Of a stretch of DNA of 7,650 bases, positions 1 to 7,115 are shown in pieces (position 1 is the stretch's first letter; each line of letters opens with the position of its first letter). The stretch covers positions 8,346-15,995 of the forward strand of contig JAKJCD010000026.1 of NCBI GenBank assembly GCA_022706625.1, written 5' to 3'. The notes below the pieces were generated by a model. It was given only the letters and a program-made list of their open reading frames with translations, did not search any database and was not told the DNA's origin. This DNA is from Bacillota bacterium. Its GTDB lineage: Bacteria; Bacillota; Clostridia; Peptostreptococcales; Anaerovoracaceae. Both the position numbers and the translations under genes were made by a program.

Positions 1-1256
1 CCCGCCTGTGCTGCGCGAAAGCTTTCTTTAACGCATTCCTCCATATTTTTAGCCATTATTATATTCCGAAAACCTTTATCCTCTGCTGCCTGCTTGATTT
101 TACCAGCTGTTTTGCCAATAAGTATCAGGGCTTTTACCTTGCCGCCAAAGGCGTCGATAAAGTCGCCATAGGATGAATCCTTATCGTAACCCCCTGCGAT
201 CAGTATCATAGGAGAATCTATCGATTCTAGCGCCTTTATGGATGCATCGGGATTGGTTCCTTTGGAATCGTTAATAAAACGTACTCCGTTTATCTCACAT
301 ACGAATTCAAGCCTGTGCGCCACTCCTTCGAAACCGGTTATGGCCTTGCCTACAGTGGTTGCATCGATACCTGCAAAAAAAGCAATGCAAGCGGCAGCCA
401 GCGCATTTTCAAGGTTGTGGCTGCCCGGGATCTGTATTTCCGACACCCTACAGACCTGATGGACTATCCCTTCCTCATCGCTGATAACGATACTGCCGTC
501 TTTAATAAAAGCTCCGAGGCATAGCTCTGTGGTTCTGCTGAAAGGGATGACCCTGGCAGAGCTTTTCTCCGCCAATTTCCAGCACTGAGCATCATCACGG
601 TTTACTACAAAGAAGTCCTTCTCGTTCTGGTTCCGGTATATCAAAGCCTTTGCATCCGCATAGTTATCAACGGTATTGTGACGATCCAGATGGTCCGGAG
701 TAATATTTAAAATTGCAGATATCTGAGGGTGAAAGTCCACGGTGGTTTCAAGCTGAAAACTGCTGAGCTCAGTAATAAGCCAGGTGTCATCCGTAGCCTT
801 TACCGCTTTTTTCACAACAGCCAGACCGACATTTCCCACTACTTCCGTCGGCCTGCCGGCCTGCTTAAATATTTCACCGGTAAGCACTGTAGTGGTAGTC
901 TTGCCGTTAGTTCCGGTTATGGCCGCATATTTCCCCTTTCCCAGCCTGAAAGCCAGTTCGACTTCACCGATAAGCTCTATTTTTTGATCGAGGATCCTTT
1001 TAACGAGATTGTTGGTCAAAGGCACTCCGGGGCTCACCACCGCTAAATCAAAACTGGCGATATATCCGGGTTCTTCCCCGAAATAGCAGACTGCATTCCT
1101 GCTGATAAAATACTTTATCAATTGAGGTTCCATATCACCGGAAGTCTTACCGTCATATACCGATACCCGGGCTCCGAGGGACAAGAGCACTTCTGCAGCG
1201 GCTATGCCGGATCTTCCCATTCCTATGATCAGAATATCTTTGTTTTTTACGTCCAT
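1..1256 (-). CDS. murD: UDP-N-acetylmuramoylalanine--D-glutamate ligase MurD (3' end cut by window)
   Basis: Cytoplasmic ATP-dependent ligase that adds D-glutamate to UDP-MurNAc-L-alanine. My translation of the minus strand is open from the ATG at 1256 to the window edge and gives 418 residues. MurD is usually about 450, so roughly the last 35-40 are missing. Visible signatures are an N-terminal Rossmann-type loop GMGRSG (12-17), the ATP P-loop GTNGKTTTT (115-123), LSSFQLE (164-170), NITPDHLDRH (184-193), the Mur-ligase HNLEN (280-284), NDSKGTNPDA (329-338) and AGGYDKD (354-360). The NDSKGTNPDA/GGxDK pair separates MurD from MurC, MurE and MurF. The ATG lies 16 bases after the mraY stop. Only a weak Shine-Dalgarno (AGAGAG about 10 bases upstream) is visible, so translation probably depends on coupling to mraY. 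No frameshift is seen in this part. Confidence 0.97.
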   Translation of the reverse strand, partial: MDVKNKDILIIGMGRSGIAAAEVLLSLGARVSVYDGKTSGDMEPQLIKYFISRNAVCYFGEEPGYIASFDLAVVSPGVPLTNNLVKRILDQKIELIGEVELAFRLGKGKYAAITGTNGKTTTTVLTGEIFKQAGRPTEVVGNVGLAVVKKAVKATDDTWLITELSSFQLETTVDFHPQISAILNITPDHLDRHNTVDNYADAKALIYRNQNEKDFFVVNRDDAQCWKLAEKSSARVIPFSRTTELCLGAFIKDGSIVISDEEGIVHQVCRVSEIQIPGSHNLENALAAACIAFFAGIDATTVGKAITGFEGVAHRLEFVCEINGVRFINDSKGTNPDASIKALESIDSPMILIAGGYDKDSSYGDFIDAFGGKVKALILIGKTAGKIKQAAEDKGFRNIIMAKNMEECVKESFRAAQA

Positions 1257-1272
1257 TTTTGTCACACTCTCT

Positions 1273-2232
1273 TTATACTGCCGTCAGGCTGACTGCACAA
1301 AGCACCAGCGTCACTGCCCAGAAAACGGCTACGACCTTTGTCTCCTTCCAGCCTTTCAGTTCAAAATGATGATGGAGCGGGGACATTCTAAAAAGCCTCT
1401 TCCCCCCCGTCAGCTTAAAATACAGCACCTGCAGGATCACAGACAAGGCTTCCGCAACATATACGCCTCCCGCAATAGGTATGACAAGCTCAATGTTCAT
1501 TATGATCGCAGCCGCGGCAATCCCGCCCCCTAAGGCCATGGAACCCGTGTCCCCCATAAAGACCTTAGCGGGATGTCTGTTATAGAGCAGAAAGCCCAGG
1601 CAGGCCCCTGTGATCGCACTGCAGAAGGTTGAGGATGCGGTGAAATTGAAAGCGCTGCCCACCAATGCGAGAAACAAAGCGACAAACATCGTCACTCCGG
1701 CGGCAAGCCCGTCAAGCCCGTCGGTCAGATTGACGCTATTGACCATCGAAACTACCACAAATGCAACGAATGGGACATAAAAAATCCCGAAGTCTATTAA
1801 TTTTCCAGTAAACGGCAATACCACAACTGTACCGTAAACGGATACCTTAGCTTGATAAACTGCCAGCCCTGCAGCTAAAAAAATCTGAAATACCAGCTTT
1901 TGCCTTGTAGTAAGCCCCAAGTTGCGTTTTTTGCTGACCTTTACAAAATCATCCAGGAACCCCAGAAGCCCGTAACCAATAAAAGCCCCCAGTATTATCA
2001 GCATTCCGGTATTGATCTCACTTGTCGCCAAACAGGTCACAATCACCGCTGCGATCAGTACCAATCCGCCCATAGTCGGCGTTCCGGACTTTTTCTGATG
2101 GGAAGCAGGCCCTTCTTCACGTATGCACTGACCTCCGTTCCGCCTTTCCATAAAAGAAATGAATGCAGGGGTCGCTATGGCTGTTAATATAAGTGCGATT
2201 GCAAATGGTATTGCGATTTTTATATAGTCCAT
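1273..2232 (-). CDS. mraY: Phospho-N-acetylmuramoyl-pentapeptide-transferase MraY
   Basis: Integral membrane enzyme that transfers phospho-MurNAc-pentapeptide from UDP to undecaprenyl phosphate, making lipid I, the first membrane step of peptidoglycan synthesis. The 319-residue product has the normal length for Gram-positive MraY and many hydrophobic segments, starting at about residues 5-25. Family motifs are all present: the Asp pair in GFLDDF (D94-D95), NLTDGLDGLA (168-177), FMGDTGSMALGG (225-236, including the catalytic-region Asp228) and the histidine motif PLHHHFELKGW (285-295). The ATG at 2232 is 10 bases after the murF stop. AAGGA (2244-2240) sits seven bases upstream and overlaps the murF stop codon, which suggests coupled translation. 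It is flanked by murF and murD, as is usual in dcw clusters. Confidence 0.98.
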   Translation of the reverse strand: MDYIKIAIPFAIALILTAIATPAFISFMERRNGGQCIREEGPASHQKKSGTPTMGGLVLIAAVIVTCLATSEINTGMLIILGAFIGYGLLGFLDDFVKVSKKRNLGLTTRQKLVFQIFLAAGLAVYQAKVSVYGTVVVLPFTGKLIDFGIFYVPFVAFVVVSMVNSVNLTDGLDGLAAGVTMFVALFLALVGSAFNFTASSTFCSAITGACLGFLLYNRHPAKVFMGDTGSMALGGGIAAAAIIMNIELVIPIAGGVYVAEALSVILQVLYFKLTGGKRLFRMSPLHHHFELKGWKETKVVAVFWAVTLVLCAVSLTAV

Positions 2233-2242
2233 TGGTATATCC

Positions 2243-3169
2243 TTACTCTCCAGTATCTTTCAAGTATTTCACTATTTCATCCATTTCCATGCCTCTGGAG
2301 CCTTTCACAAGAATAGTATCCCCTTCGATGATCCATTGAGGCAACGCAGCTATAAGCATATCCTTGTTTTCAAAATGGAAGGTCTTGACCTTGCCGCCCT
2401 GAGCACCCAATGAAATCTGCTTTGCATTTTTTCCAACTGATAGTAACACATTAATCCCCTTTTGAGAAGCATATTCACCGATGCTGCGGTGGAATTCTTC
2501 TTCCTCATCCCCAAGCTCAAACATATCCCCCAGAATGGCTATCTTCCGAATGCCGGCGGCGGAAGATAAAACCTCCAAGGCCGCTTTCATCGAATCCGGG
2601 CTTGCATTGTAGGTATCGTCTATTATTTTTATTCCGTTACCTGAAATGATATTCAGCCTCTTATCCGAAGAAAAAAACCTCGCAAGACCCAATGCCGCCT
2701 GCTCCATGCTTACATCAAAGAGCAAAGCGGCGGCAACAGCCAGAGCCCCGTTTGTACTATTGTGCACTCCTGGGCTGTTTATACAATATTTCACTCTTTT
2801 GTTTCCGGTGATTAGGCAGAATTCTATCCCTTTTTCGCTCAAATCTTTTAACTCGGCTATCCGCAATTCTGAGCCTTCTTTTTTTCCTACGGATATAAAA
2901 TTGTAATTGCCATTTGAGTGATTCTTTGAAAGCAGATCATCATCTCCATTAACAATCAGCGTATTATCTTTTTTAAAAAAATCGCAAATCTCTGTCTTGG
3001 CCTTCAGGATGTTTTCCCTGCTGCCAAGACGCTCAAGGTGAGATACCCCGATGTTTGTGATGATTGCGGCATTAGGGCGGACTATCTCTGCAAGTCTATG
3101 GATCTCCCCCAGCCGGTCCATCCCCATTTCAAATATTGCGGCCTCCGTATTTTTGTCCACTTGAAACAC
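2243..3169 (-). CDS. murF: MurF C-terminal fragment (ATPase core and C-terminal domain)
   Basis: This holds the rest of MurF in the second frame. The first usable start codon is a GTG at 3169, but homology continues upstream to about 3241 (FLHSYKTIRN, then QGNYNNLIGLPLS), so 3169 is only a formal start and no good Shine-Dalgarno was identified. Numbered from 3169, visible motifs are EMGMDRLGEIHRL (14-26), NIGVSHLERLGS (39-50), the Lys-rich ENILKAKTE (52-60) where the carbamylated lysine falls in Mur ligases, GVHNSTNGALAVAAAL (134-149), IDDTYNASPDSMKAAL (183-198), ILGDMFELG (212-220) and VKGSRGMEMDEIV (288-300). Without the P-loop half it should be inactive. Confidence 0.75.
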   Translation of the reverse strand: MFQVDKNTEAAIFEMGMDRLGEIHRLAEIVRPNAAIITNIGVSHLERLGSRENILKAKTEICDFFKKDNTLIVNGDDDLLSKNHSNGNYNFISVGKKEGSELRIAELKDLSEKGIEFCLITGNKRVKYCINSPGVHNSTNGALAVAAALLFDVSMEQAALGLARFFSSDKRLNIISGNGIKIIDDTYNASPDSMKAALEVLSSAAGIRKIAILGDMFELGDEEEEFHRSIGEYASQKGINVLLSVGKNAKQISLGAQGGKVKTFHFENKDMLIAALPQWIIEGDTILVKGSRGMEMDEIVKYLKDTGE

Positions 3170-3183
3170 CGACAGGGGCAGGC

Positions 3184-3621
3184 CTATAAGATTGTTGTAA
3201 TTGCCTTGATTTCGAATGGTTTTATAAGAATGTAAAAAAGCATTTCTTTCGTTGATGTCTTTCCGGTACTTCCGGTTATTCCTATTTTCCTGATATCGAA
3301 TAAGGAAAGATACCAGGCGGCAAGTTCTTGCAAAGCCTGTTCCGTATTATCAACCTTTATAATGGCTGTCGAATCGGGACATGAGAAATCTGAAAGCAAA
3401 ATATCTTCTTTTTCTATAATCAGCGCAGCGCTGCCGGCTCTTGCCGCATCATTCAGGAAGGCATGCCCGTCAGTTTTTTCCCCTTTTAATGCGAAAAATG
3501 CCATGCCCTCGGAAAGAGTCCTGGTGTCGATAGAAATACCCGTTACCGCCGTTTGAGGATCACCCTTCAGCAGTTTCCCTCCGGTGGCTTTAACGATTTC
3601 CTCTGCTTTAATTTTCTCCAC
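3184..3621 (-). CDS. murF: MurF N-terminal fragment (substrate domain and P-loop)
   Basis: This is a 145-codon frame from the GTG at 3621. Residues 1 to about 100 match the N-terminal UDP-substrate domain of MurF, with GISIDTRTLSEGMAFFALKG at 28-47 and GHAFL at 52-56. The central ATPase domain begins with GITGSTGKTSTKEM (114-127), including P-loop Lys120. Residues from about 130 to 145 (YILIKPFEIKAITTIL) are out-of-frame translation and do not look like MurF. On its own the fragment lacks the rest of the ATPase domain and the D-Ala-D-Ala binding domain, so it could not be an active ligase. Confidence 0.75.
   Translation of the reverse strand: MEKIKAEEIVKATGGKLLKGDPQTAVTGISIDTRTLSEGMAFFALKGEKTDGHAFLNDAARAGSAALIIEKEDILLSDFSCPDSTAIIKVDNTEQALQELAAWYLSLFDIRKIGITGSTGKTSTKEMLFYILIKPFEIKAITTIL
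3232..3241 (-). other. Frameshift junction in murF: single copy of a 10-base unit with T6
   Basis: On the minus strand this is GCTTTTTTAC. Before it the reading frame gives KTSTKEM; from it the -1 frame gives AFLHSYKT and proper MurF. If the unit were present twice in tandem, the codons would read ATG CTT TTT TAC GCT TTT TTA CAT, joining the two frames as KEM-LFYAFLHSYKTIRN-QGN. That puts 14 residues between the Met and the xGN motif, the same number I recall for E. coli and B. subtilis MurF. The duplication is inferred; only one copy is seen. Confidence 0.6.
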
Positions 3622-5089
3622 GAGCCCCTTCCTCCTCTTTTATTAATTCTAATACTGTGTCTTTATCACTGAAGTAATTTTTTGCGCCGCCGATGATCTG
3701 GTAATTTTCATGACCTTTACCTGCAATGAGGATAAGGTCGCCCTTTTTATATAGTGACAAGGCACGTTTTATAGCCTTTCTCCTGTCTTCTATCACCTCA
3801 TAGTTGCAGCCCGTCTCATAGAGTCCTTCCTCGATGTCGGCGGCTATCTGCTGCTGGCTTTCCGTTCTCGGATTATCGCTTGTCACTATACAATAATCCG
3901 AATATCTACCGGCCACCTTGCCCATGATGGCTCTTTTGCTGCGGTCTCGGTCGCCGCCGCAGCCGAAGACGCAAATCAGCCTTCCCTTGATCATTTCCGC
4001 AGCTGTTATCAGTACACTTTCCAGAGCGTCCGGGGTATGGGCAAAATCTACAATCACAGGAATGTCCCGGTTGTTTTTTACAGACTCGAAACGCCCCGGC
4101 ACTCCTTTTATAAGGGCGATTCCTGCAGAGACAGCCTCCGCCGGCACACCTGCAGAATGAAGGCAGGCCGCCGCAGCCAAGATATTATACAGGGAGAATC
4201 TCCCGGGGAGTGAGGATTCTATTTCCGTCACGTCTCTGCCTCTGAAACGGAATGCCAGACGAGCGCCTTTTTCATCCATCTCCTTCACTTCCCCGAAATA
4301 GTCGGCTTCACTGCTGATGAGAGAAAAAGACCGTGCATGTATTTTCTCCGTTCTCAGCTCTTCAAAAAGCCGGCGCCCCGAGCTGTCGTCTATATTTATT
4401 ATCCCCGCTCTCTTCGTTTGCAGGAATAGTTTTTTCTTGGTCTGATAATATTCCTCGCTATCTTTGTGAAAATCCATATGGTCAATTGACAAGTTGGTAA
4501 AAACGCTGTAATCAAACTGAAGATCCCGGACCCTGCCAAGCTTTAATGCATGAGAGGATACTTCCATCACGCAGTATCCTATTCCCTGTGCTTTCAATTC
4601 AAAAAAGATTTTTTGAAGATCCAGGGATTCCGGAGTCGTACGCTCAGCCTCATATTCTTTGGCGCCGACTTTATAGGATATAGTACCCGTAAGTCCGCAG
4701 GACTTTCCCCAGGCTTCAAGCCCGCTTTTTATCAAATACGACACAGTAGTCTTCCCATTTGTTCCCGTTACCCCGAACAGGGAAATATAGCGGTTGGAAT
4801 AGCCGTAATAGTTTGCAGCGATTTGAGCCAGAGCTTTCCGCGAATCCTCCACAATGAACAGCGGTGTCCCCGGCAGAGGCAATTCTTTTTCTGCGATAAC
4901 TGCCGCCGCCCCTCGGAATGCCGCATCTCCGGCATAGATATGGCCGTCTGTAAATCGCCCTTTAAGGCATATGAATAGATTGCCTTTCTGTATCTTGCGG
5001 GAGTCATAGCTAATTCCCGTAATATTCGTTTCGTTCAGCCCTTCGGGGCATTTTATATCGGTATTCTGAAGTAAGTATCTCAGTTTCAC
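3608..5089 (-). CDS. murE: UDP-MurNAc-L-Ala-D-Glu--meso-2,6-diaminopimelate ligase MurE
   Basis: Cytoplasmic ATP-dependent ligase that adds the third stem-peptide residue. Starting at the GTG at 5089 gives 493 residues, usual for MurE, beginning VKLRYLL like the common MKLxxLL. The frame opens earlier, with a TTG at 5113 (501 residues) that overlaps the PBP gene, but only the GTG has a well-spaced Shine-Dalgarno. In 493-residue numbering: GISYDSRKI (25-33) in the N-terminal domain, P-loop TGTNGKTT (108-115), ERTTPESLDLQ (149-159), MEVSSHAL (175-182), LSIDHMDFH (200-208), TKKKLF (217-222; Lys218 is the likely carbamylated lysine), DFAHTPDALE (348-357), GCGGDRDRSKR (376-386), DNPR (405-408) and KGHE (458-461). 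DNPR is the known signature of the meso-diaminopimelate-adding type, as opposed to L-lysine. It begins 14 bases after the PBP stop and overlaps murF by 14 bases. Confidence 0.97.
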   Translation of the reverse strand: MKLRYLLQNTDIKCPEGLNETNITGISYDSRKIQKGNLFICLKGRFTDGHIYAGDAAFRGAAAVIAEKELPLPGTPLFIVEDSRKALAQIAANYYGYSNRYISLFGVTGTNGKTTVSYLIKSGLEAWGKSCGLTGTISYKVGAKEYEAERTTPESLDLQKIFFELKAQGIGYCVMEVSSHALKLGRVRDLQFDYSVFTNLSIDHMDFHKDSEEYYQTKKKLFLQTKRAGIINIDDSSGRRLFEELRTEKIHARSFSLISSEADYFGEVKEMDEKGARLAFRFRGRDVTEIESSLPGRFSLYNILAAAACLHSAGVPAEAVSAGIALIKGVPGRFESVKNNRDIPVIVDFAHTPDALESVLITAAEMIKGRLICVFGCGGDRDRSKRAIMGKVAGRYSDYCIVTSDNPRTESQQQIAADIEEGLYETGCNYEVIEDRRKAIKRALSLYKKGDLILIAGKGHENYQIIGGAKNYFSDKDTVLELIKEEEGARGEN

Positions 5090-5097
5090 GTTGCTTG

Positions 5098-5102
5098 CCC
5101 TC
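5098..5102 (-). promoter_or_regulatory. Ribosome binding site supporting the GTG start of murE
   Basis: GAGGG eight bases upstream of the GTG at 5089, just after the PBP stop (5106-5104). The alternative TTG at 5113 has only GGAAC about 16 bases upstream, which is too far. This, with the homology start, favours the GTG. Confidence 0.6.
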
Positions 5103-5103
5103 G

Positions 5104-7101
5104 CTACTTCCAATACAGATAGACGTTTGTTCCTTTTTTCACATTCTCCCCGGGCTTCGGATACTGATCGACGATAATAAAATCTTCGTCGCCCGACCTT
5201 GCCGGTGATACCTGATAGATGAGGTTTGCTCCTCCAAGGATACCTATTGCCTCGCTGAAGCTTTCCCCTGCCACTTCCGGGACTGCTGTCATTTCACTTC
5301 TCATCTTCGCAAGTTCTTCGTCCGTATAGCTTGTTTCGACGTTAAGGTAGCGAAGGGTCTCCGCAAGAATAGCTTTCACACCGGGCGCTGCGGTCTGGCT
5401 TCCAAACTTAACTCCCTTAGGAGAATCCACCACGAGAAGTATGGCCAGCTTAGGGTCATCCATCGGCACCATGCCTATGAAAGAGGAATAAGTGTCGTCG
5501 ACATAAACTCCGTTTACAACCTTATTGGCGGTGCCAGTCTTTCCGCCGATGCGATAACCGTCTACTCTCGCCGTTCCCCCTCCGCCTTCGGACACCACGG
5601 ATTCCATGATCAGGCACATTTCATCCGCAGTCTGCTTGGATACTACCTGCCTTACTATGCGGGGTTCAAAGCTTTCGATAACGGTTCCGCTGCCATCGAG
5701 CAAGGCTTTGACCATTCTGGGTTCCATAAGCTTGCCTTCGTTGCCCAGGGCACAAATAGCCGTAAGAAGGCTGATGGGAGTGACGGCGATCCCCTGGCCG
5801 TAAGACATAGTGGCAAGCCCTACAGGGCCTGCTGTCTGAATATTTTGAAGGATATTCCCGCCTTCACCGGGGAAGTCTATCCCCGTTTTCTCCATGAGCC
5901 CGAACTTCTCTAAATACTCATAATATGTTTCGAGGCCCAATCTCTGAGACAATTGAACGAAAACAGGATTGCAGGAGTTTTGGACAGCTTTAGTGAGAGT
6001 TTGCGTTCCGTGAGGTCTATATGATCTCCAGCATGACAGTTTTGTCCCTGCCACAACAATACTGCCGGTGCATGTGAACAGTTCTCCCGGGTTTGTCACC
6101 CTTTCTTCCAGAGCTATAGATGTTGTTATTAGTTTAAATGTAGAGCCCGGTTCATAGGTATCGCATACTACGGGATTTCTCCACATCTCATTCCAATACG
6201 CGACCTTATCCTCGTCGGAAAGGCTCTCCACATAGCTTGCGGCGGCGGGATCCAGCGGTATTCTTGGGTTGTTGGGATCAAATTCCGGCGTCATTGCCAT
6301 AGCCAGCACATCACCGCTTCGCGGATCCATCATAAGGCAGAACACTCTCTTTGCCTGGGTATTCTCCTGTACCTGCTTGATGCTTTTCTCTACATAATGC
6401 TGGATGACCTCATCGATAGTCAGCATCACGCTCAGGCCGTCCTCAGCCTTAAAGTATTTCTCAACTCCGTAAGAAAGACTGTCTCCTGCCACATCGGTGT
6501 TTTTAATCCACCTTCCGGGTATGCCGGAAAGGTATTTGTCATATTTAAGCTCGATCCCCGCAAGTCCTCGATTGTCGTCTGTGGTGCTGCCTAAAACATG
6601 GGAGGCAAAAGCGCCTATGGGATAGTATCGCTTGACATCTTCTGCCACGGAGATGCCGCGTAGCTGGGCCTCCCGTATCCTGTCCGATTTTTCTTTTTCT
6701 ACGTACTTTGCCACTTTTACAAGGGATTTCCGGGCAGAAACGATTTCAAGAACCTTAGCCTCATCCATCTCTAGGATCTCCGCAAGCGCTTTTGCTGTTT
6801 TTTGCTGCTTTGCGATGCCCTCTTCCTCACTGCGCGCCGACTTTACATCACCGGGTCTTGCCCAGATAGTATTGGTGACCGCACTTATTGCCATTTCCTT
6901 CCCGTTTCGATCATAAATAACGCCTCGTTTTGCTGGGATTGGCGTATCTCTCGTCTGCTGTTCTATCGCAAGTTTTGCATAACGATCGCTGGCCACCACC
7001 TGAATCCACCCGACTCTGAAAATCAATAAGGTACAAATAAAACAGATGGTAAAGAATATGAAAATCATTCTTTTTCTGTTTCTGTTCAGACTGTTTGACA
7101 T
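5104..7101 (-). CDS. spoVD: Class B penicillin-binding protein with one PASTA domain (SpoVD/FtsI type)
   Basis: Membrane-anchored D,D-transpeptidase that cross-links peptidoglycan at the septum or, if a true SpoVD, the spore cortex. The 665 residues show a short basic cytoplasmic tail (NRNRKR), one transmembrane segment (about 12-31), the PBP dimerisation region with RGVIYDRNG (59-67), and the transpeptidase domain with active-site STFK (320-323, nucleophile Ser320), SCN (376-378) and KTG (521-523). A single PASTA domain follows (about 606-665, VPEVAGESFSEAI to the end). No transglycosylase domain is present, so it must work with a SEDS polymerase such as FtsW/SpoVE, often encoded after murD. 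The ATG at 7101 is five bases from AAGGAG (7112-7107). One PASTA domain and Cys357/Cys377 resemble B. subtilis SpoVD rather than PBP2B, which has two PASTA domains. Many clostridia have a single such gene here, so the role in vegetative division versus sporulation is open and the symbol is tentative. Confidence 0.9.
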   Translation of the reverse strand: MSNSLNRNRKRMIFIFFTICFICTLLIFRVGWIQVVASDRYAKLAIEQQTRDTPIPAKRGVIYDRNGKEMAISAVTNTIWARPGDVKSARSEEEGIAKQQKTAKALAEILEMDEAKVLEIVSARKSLVKVAKYVEKEKSDRIREAQLRGISVAEDVKRYYPIGAFASHVLGSTTDDNRGLAGIELKYDKYLSGIPGRWIKNTDVAGDSLSYGVEKYFKAEDGLSVMLTIDEVIQHYVEKSIKQVQENTQAKRVFCLMMDPRSGDVLAMAMTPEFDPNNPRIPLDPAAASYVESLSDEDKVAYWNEMWRNPVVCDTYEPGSTFKLITTSIALEERVTNPGELFTCTGSIVVAGTKLSCWRSYRPHGTQTLTKAVQNSCNPVFVQLSQRLGLETYYEYLEKFGLMEKTGIDFPGEGGNILQNIQTAGPVGLATMSYGQGIAVTPISLLTAICALGNEGKLMEPRMVKALLDGSGTVIESFEPRIVRQVVSKQTADEMCLIMESVVSEGGGGTARVDGYRIGGKTGTANKVVNGVYVDDTYSSFIGMVPMDDPKLAILLVVDSPKGVKFGSQTAAPGVKAILAETLRYLNVETSYTDEELAKMRSEMTAVPEVAGESFSEAIGILGGANLIYQVSPARSGDEDFIIVDQYPKPGENVKKGTNVYLYWK

Positions 7102-7115
7102 ATTCTCTCCTTAAA

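Larger units (their letters stand above)
2243..3621 (-). pseudogene. murF: murF, UDP-MurNAc-tripeptide--D-alanyl-D-alanine ligase, interrupted by a frameshift
   Basis: MurF adds the D-Ala-D-Ala dipeptide to UDP-MurNAc-tripeptide in the cytoplasm, completing the pentapeptide used by MraY. The full gene is present but in two reading frames. The 5' part runs from a GTG at 3621, overlapping murE by 14 bases, with AGGAGG at 3636-3631 nine bases upstream. It encodes the N-terminal domain and P-loop, then hits TAG at 3186-3184. The downstream frame carries FLHSYKTIRNQGNYNNLIG and everything after it, up to TAA at 2245-2243. The switch must lie near 3232-3241, right after KTSTKEM. The span is 1379 bases, two more than a multiple of three. 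Since MurF is normally essential and the rest is well conserved with no other defect, a sequencing or assembly error, a slippage allele or a very recent mutation is more likely than long-term decay. No second murF is in the window. Confidence 0.9.

Noticed and set aside
3232..3243. Programmed -1 ribosomal frameshift at CTTTTTTAC in murF
   Set aside because: The T6 run is not phased as a canonical X-XXY-YYZ heptamer (codons are CTT TTT TAC), no strong downstream stem was seen, and a simple -1 slip would give a product three residues shorter than the family in the helix after the P-loop.
4550..4978. 142-codon open frame on the plus strand
   Set aside because: It lies antisense within murE, which is fully supported by motifs. 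The translation looks like no protein family, and the other plus-strand frames opposite murD, mraY and the PBP gene are similar shadows.
4768..5007. 79-codon frame on the minus strand inside murE
   Set aside because: It is an out-of-frame reading of murE with no Shine-Dalgarno of note and no recognisable motif.
5090..5113. TTG at 5113 as the murE start
   Set aside because: It adds eight residues not typical of MurE and its nearest purine-rich site is about 16 bases away. The GTG at 5089 fits both the ribosome binding site and family start better.
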